Shown here: one piece after another, positions 1-12,100 of the stretch
Position numbering within the stretch: position 1 is the first letter of the stretch
How the letters are laid out: each line of letters begins with the position of its first letter
Source: Sipunculus nudus
Lineage: Eukaryota > Annelida > Sipuncula > Golfingiida > Sipunculidae
NCBI GenBank assembly: GCA_026874595.1
Contig: CM049310.1
Location: 35,791,558 to 35,855,557, forward strand
Direction of reading: 5' to 3'
DNA: 64,000 bases
The notes under the pieces: generated by a model
Told to the model about the DNA's origin: nothing
Seen by the model: the letters and a program-made list of their open reading frames with translations, nothing else
Databases searched by the model: none
Translations under genes and position numbers: made by a program

Positions 1-121
1 TGGACGCAAGACAGGAAAGATCACAGACAACCTCAATGCCATAGCTGCTCGGCTGGCAGCATACAAGGAAAATACGCTTCCTGTCATCAAGTACTATGAT
101 GACCAAGGAAAACTTGTTGTG
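1..121 (+). CDS. AK domain 1, LID and C-terminal helix exon (5'-partial)
   Basis: Frame starts at base 2 and gives 40 codons, visible residues 1-40, ending in phase 0 at the donor GTAAGT (122). The segment aligns with the LID/CORE part of domain 3: GKITDN (residues 5-10) sits where domain 3 has GRVDDN, followed by AIAARLAAY and [17 protein letters not shown]. The LID arginine is thus a lysine and the first aspartate a threonine, while the later arginine (R17) is kept. The P-loop of this domain lies upstream of the window, so activity of domain 1 cannot be judged. The position of the following intron equals that before exons 3610 and 28059. Confidence 0.85.
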
Positions 122-3100
122 GTAAGTTAATGCCGGTAATATTTTGTTCATATTGGATTTCCACATAAAAGTCCTGCCGCTGAAAAATTAGTAAAAAAGA
201 ATTGATTCCTTAACCATTAAGGTATTTAGCCATTTAATATTTTGAGAATCGTACATAAAATTTGGTTCATAATGGAACTTTTAATCTGACTGAATTGCAT
301 ATGATTACATACAAGAAAAGATGTATTAGTTTAAGCAGTGTTTTGATTTGTTTTTTGGGTCATATTGTTTTACTGTTTCCCATTAATTTTTCTTTTGATT
401 TAATTGGATACACTGGTTAATAATGCTTTTTCAGTAATATAACATAAGTTGTTATTATTCATAGAAAATGTTTTAAGAAATGGCATATATGTACAGGGTA
501 TCTTTTCCTTCTTGAATTGGCCAATTATCAAGCAATGTTTTATGAAATACCAATCATTACAGATTGATGGCGACCGTGATGCTGATGAGATTTTCTTTGA
601 CCTAGCCGTCCTGTTCGACAACCTCTTCTACTCCCCTCAGAGCCAGGTTCCTGTGGCTGCAGGTATGTACAGCACACCCACCAGTCAGGGTGGCCGAGTG
701 GTTTATGAAATGGACCACAAAACTGATAACTCAAATTCAAATTTCATAACTAACATGAACCTGCAATGTCTTTTGGTTGTATTCCCAGTCCTAACAGGTG
801 AAAACAAATGCAGCATTTTAAAATGTTTGTCTAAAAAAACCCTTAATACCAGGAATTCTTCAGTGATAATAACACTTTTCTTGTCATTAGATTACATTTA
901 CCTGTTTACCTTGCTTCAAATTTTAAAGACAGTGCCATCAAGAGACCTTGGACCTATAAAAAAACTGGTATAATACATGACTTCATTAATGTTATTACAG
1001 GGAAGCCCTCTTCCCCTCAAGTTCAGCCCCGCCCACCTAGTGGTCCAAAACCAACAAGCCCACGTCGTCCACGCAGCAGAGGTTCTGTAGGGCGCCCTGG
1101 CAGCGGCAGCTTTAAAAATGTTCCAAACCCCATCGTGCCAGCAGTACTAGACTCCGGGAGGCAAAAAGGCCTTCCTGATGTTCCACTTGTATTTGTCTTT
1201 GGTAAGTATATATTTTTTACAGAAATTTAATGTCTTTCAGGTTCAGAGCCTTTTAACAGAATGTACTACTTGCCAAGCTGAAAATTCAGGTCCCCTTATA
1301 TTGTATAGTTAAATGAAGTTGACATGAAAAGTTGATCATATGTTATTATTATTAACAATACTTGCATCAATACTAACTGTTGGTCTATTTAAATAAATAT
1401 AAACAATTATTCAAAAGTGTTTTGCTGTTGTTATCATGACTTAGTTTGAAATACATTTGACAAAGTTTCTGATATAATCAAAGTCACAGTAAATAATCAT
1501 TTATCAAAAATATAGTCTGTAAAATGGGTTTGCTGGAGCAAGTAAGTAATTATCTGCTTAGAGACAAAGTTAGCATCATAAGAACTCTACATTTGTTTTC
1601 TTTTTATATAAATTTCACAAGTATTTAATTGAATAGAGTTGAATTCAGTGTTGTAAGAACTCTAAATTTGGTATGTTATGTACAGGTATAGTGTCAAATT
1701 TTACAAACATATTTTATCCAGGTGGTCCAGGAAGTGGAACAGATGCTCATTGTAAAAAACTGGTCGCCAAGTATGGTGCCGTTCATGTAAAAGCTGAACA
1801 GGTAAGTCCCATCAAACTGTATGTTCTATCCTATCCCTGGAGATTCCATAACATATTAGATCTTTCAATCTAGAGACATTTGTGCAGCTTTACTGCTCAA
1901 TTTCGTTCATATCCCATTGTAAACAGCAGCAGTCTGGCTTTCTTGATAATGGCTCAGGGGTTGTCACATGACCACTGGGATCAAGCACACCAAACTGCTT
2001 ATGATGACTGTGGGATAAGGTTGAAAGCTACAGCTATACAATTGTAAGTCCCAGAGTTTAGAGCTGCTTTACTAACATTAAGTAAATTCAGTGTTTCTCA
2101 ACAACTGTATCAGCTGATATTTTATGACCCCCTTGGAGTTAAAAGCCAATGCAATATAAGTGCAAAACATTGGCTAGATTTAAACAAAATGGTATTGTTA
2201 CTACCATAAAAATAGTCATAAAGGCATAAAGTGTCTCTGATTTTTTTCCCCAGGTGGCAGCACCCACTGTCATGGTTACTGCTTTGATCAGTGTGCTATA
2301 TTTTGGTGCAGATTCAGGGTGGAAGGTATAATATAAATGGCTCAACATTTCTTTCAGCCCGTCTATTGGATGTGTTTTACAAGATCTTTTTAATTTCTCA
2401 ATAAACTTCTAATTTTTCTGCAAATAAAATCAATCTTTGTTTGATTATTTTTGTTGAATTTCAGTGAAACACCATAATGTAGTTTTCACCACTGAAATCA
2501 TGTATTATATATAAAACTTGTAATTTTTTACATTACAGGATGCATCAGCTGACACAATTATTGCCAAATTAAAAGAGAATGCTAGTGCCAAGGCGGTCTT
2601 GCTGGAAGGGTACCCAACATCAAAAGATCAGCTGGAGGCTTTCAACAAACAGGTTACCCATGTCATTTGTTAAATATGATATTTAATGTATAAGGATGTT
2701 ATAAATGCATTTTTCTAAATAAAATGAAATTATTTTAGTGATATAATCATGGTCAAATAAGTAAAATTAAAAAAAAACAGGAATTTTTTGCTTTTATATA
2801 TAATAAAAAATTTGTTCCCTGATGAAATGTTTCAGCAGAGGATTGAAAAAAGGCTTTCTGTTCTTACACTATGTATGTCATAGCTACATGTGACGAAATT
2901 GTGACCTGTTTAAACACACAGTTACATAATGATCATATTTTTAATATTAATAGATAGGTAAGATTTTAACATGTTTTAACTCAAATTTACACAATGAACA
3001 TATTTTGTTTCATATTTTGTAGATTGGTGGAGTTAGTTATGCAGTGGTATTAGACACAGAAGAAAAACATATGGAAAAACATGGCTCAGCACTTGGAAAA

Positions 3101-6100
3101 GCCCTCCATCCCACAATTGATGCTTATAAACAGAACACATTACCCGTCATAGGCCACCTAGAGGACCAAAATAAATTAACTGTGGTAAGTTATGAAAAAA
3201 ATACTTCCAAGTTAGTTAGATATTTTCAGCAGTATTTACTTTTAAATGCAGTTTGATATTATGCTTATTAAATGACTTCACTCAAAGTGAACAAGTTGTA
3301 GCTTAAATTCATAAGAAGAACCAACATCTGGCAGGAAGATAATTTATTTAAATAAGAATTCAATTAAAATATGTGTAATTCTAAATTGAAGTATAAGATA
3401 AAGGAATGACATTTTAAAGTTCTCACAAACAGAATTGATTGTATTTGCTGTGGTTTATAACATCTTGTAGTATCTGCCTTATTTATATTATACCATGGCC
3501 TTGACTGCTTGGGTTTACTTGTTGCATAAATGGTTGGAAATAAAAATGTATGTAAATGTAAATATAAAGCTAATACCACTGCATCTGTGTTCATATATGT
3601 TATTTACAGATCAATGGAGAACAGAGGGAAAAAGAAGTTTTTGATGAACTCTGCAAAGCTTTAGAGTCACATTTGACAGGAGCACAGGTAGGTTTATCCT
3701 CCTAATCATTTAGTTATCTCTTTAGAAAGTTGTGGTTAGTAATATTAGCATTGTTTGATTGATGTTCTTCTGGATATTTTTTGTTTGTTTATATATATCT
3801 AAATGACTATTTGGTAGCTGCAGAAATTTGATGCAGTGATGGTGAAATTTTGGCTGATGAAGATACAATTCATTCAATAGTAAATGTATGCATATTTGAA
3901 TGCATTGAATGTTTTGTTTTGAAAATGTGGCTCATTAAAGGACCAGACCCAAGTTCATCAAGTTTTGACTAAATTTCATCCAAATTTATAAACTATATAA
4001 TATGACAAAATGAAATTAATTTATAGATAAATATTTCCGAAGCACCTCTTTTCAACTACATGTACTTGATCAGTATTCAAAGAAAAATATTTGGGGTTTA
4101 ATATTTATTGAAACAAGATTGCTCAACTGTGATATATTTTTTGCAAGTTTCAAAGAATGGCTTGATGCCCTGAGGGAATATCACATGATGCAGGAAAAAT
4201 AATTGGTTTTCTTATAAGGCTGAAGGGAATTAATACTTGTCTATGTCAAGAACAAATTAAAATTTATGATATTCCCAATACCAACCTGTGACCAGTTCAT
4301 TGATATCAGATGAATATAAGACCTAAACATTAAATCACAATTCCAATCCTGTCATTTGCTTGACATTTTTATTTCATTAAGAATGGGATTTTTACATGTC
4401 ACATATAATATCAGAGAGTTTTCCATGCCAAATGTTACCACAAATGACAATTGGGAGCCCTAATTGAAAGTGCATTCCTCAATATGAGAAGAGGCATCTG
4501 TCATGCAAATGCAGGTCATTGGTCCTTAATTAATCCTGTTGCATAGCAACATTGCAACTATTTAGCATAATATATAAATAACACCAGCTGCACACACTCC
4601 TCTTGCTGTCTGAGCCCTGTTGCTTGGAAACAATGCAGCCAGTTCCATGGCAACGCTGCAAAGGCTTATGGGAATGACCTGGCCCCCCAGCAGCCTTAAA
4701 TGGAGGCTCCCTGTGCTATAAATAGTCATTCCTGCCACTGATGCAGCACTGCTGGGCTGGTTCACTTAGGCCACGAGGAACTGTCTCAAGGTTTCTGACA
4801 GAACCAGCACTGTAAGCCAGGGCTTCAAGCAGCTAGAGGACATATCAGAACTTACTGGTATTAATCAGACTTGACCGTCTTCATCATGCCAGTAAGATAC
4901 CTTTCCTTCATATCTTGTTGCAGCATGTGTAATGTATTGATATCCACACTTGCGGTACAGCAAGTATCTGATGACATTGTATCATATGATACTGTGCTGT
5001 ATGGCTTAGGTCTGGTACTGGCTCGTAATGAGCAGTTCCCTAATCTCTGTGGCACATATTATGTTTTGGTATGACTGTTTTTTTAATAAATTTTTTATTT
5101 GACATTTTTATTGATATTTAATTTATTTCAATTATCAATATCATAAAAATAATGATTACAAAGCAGCCCTTTTATATCTGACACAGATCAAATATTTCTT
5201 CCACATGGACATATGTATTGGCTGTGAGATGGCTTTCATTAAGTGAATGTGCACAGGTTGCAAAATGAAATATAGGTAGATATTCATCGAAATGCCCATA
5301 CATATATATTTTATATATATTTTTTTATCTATATATTATAAAGTTCATTGTATACTTTGGCTGAATATTTCTTTATGCTTATGATTTGAGTATTATTGTG
5401 TGAAAACCTTCTTGAGACAACCATTTCCCCAATATATATATATTTTAAATATAAAAAAGCCTTTTATTTGTTTTTAATACATGCATATGTGCTTGAGTAT
5501 ATACATATATGTAAGCATTTACGTACAAAGCAGATCTTTCATAATAATTAATTATTCTTTGTGAATATATCATGAATATTAATTGTATGATATATTTATA
5601 CAAACAAAACAATATATTTTGTGTAGTTACATACTACTAAACAGCCAACCATTGAAGGGGTATTGAGTGTTTTATCCTGTGAATCCAGTATAATTAAAGA
5701 CATTTGATCTCCATTATTACCAGCAGTAAATCTAAATGTGTCAATCAAGTGTGAGAGAATGTCAACAAGAATCAATATGAGCTGCCAGTGCCGTGATGTT
5801 AAATACCTCATTTGATTGATCACGTTTTCCTGGACCTGTATTGATTTTCTCTCTCTTTTGTGTCTTTTCAGCCTGTAGGTGAGTAAGGACATCTGGTGGT
5901 TATTTGAAGAACTAATTGGCAGGTGCCCTCCAAACCATACCTCCTCTTCACAGCTTTGCATGCCATTTTTTGGGTGTATTGTAGGATTTCATTTATCAAT
6001 CGCAAGATTTGATGCTTTCATGTGTAAATGAATTGTGTAAGATAAGGCAGCATCTTAAGCCTGCAGAGAAGATAGTATTATCATTATGATAATATATCTA

Positions 6101-9100
6101 TGACGTACCTAATATAATGACTTGTGGCTGGCATGATGCAAGATATCTAAAAATGAGGGATTGTAAATATTAAAATAAATTGAGTTCAAGAATCATATAT
6201 CAATTAAACCACTATCATTTATGAAGCAAAATTGTTTATAAGGTACACAATACTAAGCATTAACAAATTTGTGCCGTATATATATAAAATGTGTAATTTG
6301 CTATGCGTCATGATATTTGTTGCGACCCTATGACATGTACTTTTGAATATGCATGACTTCTGTGTGCACCATGTATAGACTTGTATTATTATGCATTTGC
6401 ATTACTCTCCTGAATGCACCGTATACTTGTCTCATGAATATGCATTACTTTCCTGTGTGCACCATTTTTAGACTTGCATGGCTGAGGCTCTTTCAAACTC
6501 ATTTTATAATTTTCGAAGCGCTATTCATTCTTACACTTATCTTGCCTTAACCAAGGAAATGTCAGCTTACATAATGTCAGCTTACATAATCAAATAACAG
6601 ATACTTTTAGTTGATTTGATGTTACTCAGTTCATTGGAAGTCCAGTTTTTGTTTATTATGACATTTAAAGTTATGTTTTGTGTTTTGTTGATATTTGTGT
6701 AAGTCAAGGTCACACCCCTTATTATTATTAATACTTACATTCATAAAATGTGATATTTTAAATTTGTACCATATACCCCTATATATATACACACACACCC
6801 TCACACACACAAACACACACACAAATATACATACTAGTACCTATATGCATGCATACATATGGCATAGTAGGTTATATTCAAGTAGTGAACTGCTTATATG
6901 TCTTTCCAAAGTGTTAAACTCTATAGATATTGTCATCATATGTTTACAAACCAACCCGTTTCCACAACCTTTAAACCTGGTGTTGATTAAGCATTTTGTC
7001 ATATCGTACATAGTGTTGTGTATACATTAGTCTCTGCTGTGTGCCAAACCTGCTGTGATATGTTCCAATTGGATCTCCTTTAACTGAAAAGTGGAACTTG
7101 ATGAGGGGGATTTTAACATTTATTAATTGTAAGACTTTGTACCAAGTCTTAGTTTCTTGTCTCTACTTATGGTGTTTGCCCTGTATGTGTATACATCATG
7201 TAACATTTTTTTAACTTTGTGAATAAAATGTTCTGTTAGATGTACCTGTTTATTAGTGGTTAGTTCATATTTATGCCTGAAAATAAGTAAAAACAGTCCA
7301 CCAATTATAAAAGACTCAGTATGATTCTATATGTAAATATTAAATTTAAAAAAATATTTAAAAAAAATCATCTTATTGGCCGTATTCATGTAGAATAATT
7401 TGCATTTTTCATGTATGATTTACATTTGAGTGAAACAATAATTGTCAAGTATTATTACAAACACTGGAATGATTCATTTTCTGAGTAGGGGTGTGATCAT
7501 AAGATTTTGTTAAGTGGCATGGTGATTCCCCTTCACTACGGAGCATGTTTATGTGTCTTCGTCTTTCACAGAGATCTCCATCACATCCTGCCCCTTCTTT
7601 TGTTTGAATGAATATGTCCATTGTTTAAGCACAACTCGGGATAATCCATTATCCCAGCAAAATATTGGGATAAGGAGAGTGAATGTCTTTGTATCAGTTC
7701 AGGTGTGCATAATGCAACCTTTTGAGTTTTGGGGAAACCAGCCCAACCTACATATTATGATTATAATTACTATTACAATTGTAATGGTATCCCAAAAAAT
7801 AAGTTCCCTCACTCTGAAATTTGTTGGTAAAAGCAGAGTGGGGTCCTTCCCTTGTCCCTGTCTAAGTGTGCCGCATTGACTTGGATCATAACAAAATCAT
7901 GAAAAATTGAGCATAGTTTTTTCATTAAAAAAATGTTAATAATTAAGCTGTTTTGAGCTTTTTTTTTTTAAATCAGACTTGTTATGACCACGGATTGGAA
8001 CATTTTCAGTTGCTTTTCAATCATCTTCAACAGTTTTGCTGTGAAAATAATTTTAATATTTGAAACCATTTTTTTTACATTTTTATACAATCTTTCAAAA
8101 CACTAAAACATTAAAATATTAAACATATGACCATGGGTTGGAACATTTTCAGTTGCTTTTCAGTCATCTTCCACAGTTTTGTTGTGATAATAAATTCAAT
8201 TCTGAAACCATTTTTATACAATCCTTCAAATCACTGAAACATTTTAACATATGAATCTCCCACCAGTCTGGTCAATCAAATTTATTACAGAGAAGCTTAT
8301 ATATAAACCTTGTTTGGTTAAGAGTAATTTATCTTTTTGTAAGAATATATTTATCCAAGGAATTTTGCTAAAAAGGTTTCCTTTACATGTATGAAATTAC
8401 ATATTGATACATGAAAGGACAGATTGGAGTATATTTTGAAAATAACAATATCAGTCATTTGACATGAATCAAACAGATTGCATGAGATAATTTTATTTTG
8501 AGGTGGTAGTGGCTGGAGCTTGCAAGTTTCTACCTGGTTTTCATGAACAGCTATGCACAAATTCACTATATGCCCCTTGTTTGGGTCTCCTCACCTTATT
8601 TATTCACTTAAATTCTTTAAATCAGTATTTCCCACTGCACAAATTCACACAAAATGCACCTCTTTGTGATCATATTGTAAAATATTATTTTCATACTGGC
8701 CACCTTAGCACTGTGAATAAGAAAGTCAAAAAGCACAATTTGAAAATCAGCACATCCCTCAGGTTTGCTTGTATATGTGATGAAATGATGTACATTTATA
8801 AATCAAGAAAGTCTTTATTCAATTATGCATGCAGGTTAGGTGCTTTTGCTCAATTTCCAATTTTTAGTGAATATTAAGGTCATCAGCTGTCATGATATAA
8901 TTATGGAATTTATTTTTGCTTTTTGTTTGGCTTTATATGAAAAGGTTTAAATTTTGGCATTTTTTCTGTATTTCAAACTAAATTGTGATATCAGCTGTGC
9001 AAGTATTCTTTGTTCAGTTTTTTTGGCAGTTCTGGATATGCCTTTTGCATTTAACAGTAGCCATAACAAAAGTCAATTTGGCAGCCAGATGTCATTAAAT

Positions 9101-12100
9101 ATGAACATCTGTACCTTAGAAATCATTTTACACCAAAATTGATTTTTATGAATTTTTTTAAGGATTTGTTGGTTTTCTAAAGTAAACACATCTTTACACA
9201 ACACATAACCATTGGAGGTTAATATTTCCTAAAAGGAATTGTATGCAATACTTTTGGAAGACAGCTGATTTGAAGAAATTAAATTCAGACAAATCTTAAC
9301 CATTATTTTGATTGATAGACAGTCATTGGTAATAGGTTATTCTTGATAATGTACCCAGTTTTGCCAAAAAAAATTAACAGAAAAGGTTATTTCTTGCTGA
9401 TTTTTATTAATCATGGAAGTAATGGCTGTGCCTGCTGCTGAAACAGGCAAGGAAGTTCTGGATGAAATGGGAGAAGAGATGGATGCAGAGCTCATCCAGC
9501 AGGTGGCTAATGCCAATGAACCCAGTATGACTGAGGAGGAGGAAAGAGACCATCAAGGAAGGCATGTAACTGGTGAAGAGATTGGAAGTCAGGAATACAC
9601 AATGGATGAACCACTTAAATCTTGTTCTGATGAGGAAACAGAGGGTTTGGACCCAAAGGAGATAGTCCTGGAAGCTGATGCAACTGAGAAGGACACAGAT
9701 GATATAAATTTGACACAGGATGCACTGATTGATCCTGAAGCATCCACAGAAACAGCCCAGCAGTCAATTGAAGACAACCAGCAGCCAACTGAAGAAACAG
9801 CACAGACTGAGCTGTTGACTGACACAGACCAACAAAACACTGGAAACACAGTTCTTGGGGAACCACAGAATGACAGGGATCAGAAGGACATTGAAGAGCA
9901 TTCTGGTGATTTAGAACAGCAATATGCTGATAGGTTAGACCTAATTGAGCAGTGTGATGATAAAAATCAGCAGAATGTTGACAACATAGATGTTAATGAA
10001 CACAAAGCAGGAGAAACAGAATGTGATGATTTCAGTGACAAAACTCAAAAGGAAGATGAGGGAACAGAGATTAAAAAAGAGGAGACAGATCAGACAACAG
10101 AAGAGGCTGGACAGAGAACAGACATGAAGACAGAGGAGGAAGATGAGAAAACAGACATTAAGAAAGAGGAGGAAGAAAAGAGGTCAGAAGGGCCAGAAGA
10201 AAATGGCAAAGTGGATGACAAATATGGAGCACACTTCATCTCAGAAGAAACTGTCACTCAGGCAGAAAGCCAGATGTTCCAGAAAGCAGAAGAAGAAACT
10301 GAAGAAAAGAAAGAAAAACCTAATACACCTAAAGCAAAGTTCCTCTCTGAAGAGGCCATGACAAACATGGATGAGTATTCGGTGTGGAAACAGGATCAGC
10401 AAAAATCTGAAGAAGATGTGGGTAAAGATGTGGATGAGGATGAAGGAAAAGATGAGGATACTAAAGATAATAATGGGAATGATGTGAATGACAAGGATAT
10501 GAAGGAAAGTTCACAGGATGGAAGAAGTAAGACAGATGAGGAAATAATTAATGATGACGACCAAGATTGTCCAGAGGATGATGATGAATATGATAGAGCC
10601 AAACTTGAAAGATCAGAATCTAAAACAGAAGGAGGAGGTTCTCACCAGAATGATGGTAGAAGGCCATTCACAGTAACAGTTGTGGAGGAGGATTTACCAC
10701 CAACTGATGATCCCCTGCAGGATAGCAATTCTGGCCATCACTCTCCAACAAACCAGCAAGGTGTGGGAGAGGCCGCTAAAGAGTGTGAAGAGGAAATGAA
10801 ACAAGGTATTCCCTGACCTGTGCTTTCTCTGTGGTCACACACGGCTGTGAGGTTGCTCAGCTTTCTGTGGAGACTCCACCTCACAATCTACGGTTGCTTG
10901 GGATCACTGCTGTCATATCTCCAGTCTTTTGGTTCCAGAACAGATGCATGACCATTTTCTGTATGTTTTACTACAGCTTGTGCACTGATGTCTCTTGTCT
11001 GTGTCTAACAATAAGTATATTTCCACAACACCTCTTGATGAAACTTTGTCAAATTTTTATACATGTCCACAATTCATTGAAATTTGTATACATTCACATA
11101 ATACCAGTTTTTATTAACAGTAGTTTAAAATTATTTTGTTTCATTAATACCACCTGCAGCACAAAATGATCAATTTCGAGCATATATATAATAATTATAT
11201 ACATATTTACGAATGGATTTTTTAAATACTTCTTTTGAAAGATGTGCGACTGCTTTCATGTTTTGCTTGAAATTTACAAAATAATGCAAATCTTAACAGC
11301 TGAAACTTTTAAAATCTCTTTTGCATACTGTTGACCTTTGAAAATACAGAACAATGAGGCAATTTATTTAAAATCTAAATCTTGGTCTGAAACTGATGTT
11401 TTATTCACATACCCTTGAACTGCTTTATAATTGAGGCAAATGATTTTGCTTTGAAATTTTGATACCTGCTTGTACTTTTTTCTTTTACTAGTTGCATTCT
11501 CATTATGCCTTTTCTTACTTATTTTTTATTTTATGTAAAAGTACTGCCTGTCATTAAATACAGCTTAATTTCTTGAATTTGCAAGTAATTATAAAATATT
11601 AAAGTAAAAGAGCAGATGTAATATTTTACAAGTTTATTTATTTCATAATCATATTGCAGTGATACTTTTTTGTTTGAACAAAATGCAGTAAAGATAGCCT
11701 CATAAGGAAAACAAATCTCTATTACAACACAAAATATGTGCTGCCAAATCACAAACATTCTGTTAACATTATATTCAAACTTTCAGTATGAAAAATACGC
11801 TCCTATCATACATTACCACCATCATGACATGAATTGGACCTTTTTTCAAAAATACTAATGTCACTTTTCAATATTATTTCATGTTATGTTTTAGTTGTAG
11901 AATAAACTAACATTTCACTGTTAAAAAACTTTTCTTTGTATGGTCAAACTGTTGCACTATAGATTATATGAAATAGTAATCTAGGGAAATGACAAGTATT
12001 ATGCTAATCACATAGGTTGATCCCTTATTGTAGAGCATATGAACAATGAAAATGTAAAATGTTTCATTTTATTTGTACTACTGGATATGTTGTGTACATT

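Noticed and set aside
687-740. tRNA-like words (GTGGCCGAGTGGTT and AATTCAAATTT)
   Set aside because: No cloverleaf can be drawn and the B-box is poor; at most a very old SINE relic.
449-973. Open frame of 174 codons on the plus strand
   Set aside because: It is the real exon 563-662 plus read-through of both introns; splice sites and homology give the shorter limits.
2254-2325. Exon-like 72-base stretch with a strong acceptor (TTTTTTTCCCCAG) and a GTATAA donor, frame-neutral in the phase 0 intron where domain 2 lacks its AMP-binding part
   Set aside because: Its hydrophobic 24-codon product does not resemble any adenylate kinase segment; without RNA evidence it is not called, though a cassette exon is possible.
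9589-9866. Minus-strand open frames of 83-86 codons
   Set aside because: Antisense shadows of the acidic exon caused by its biased codons.
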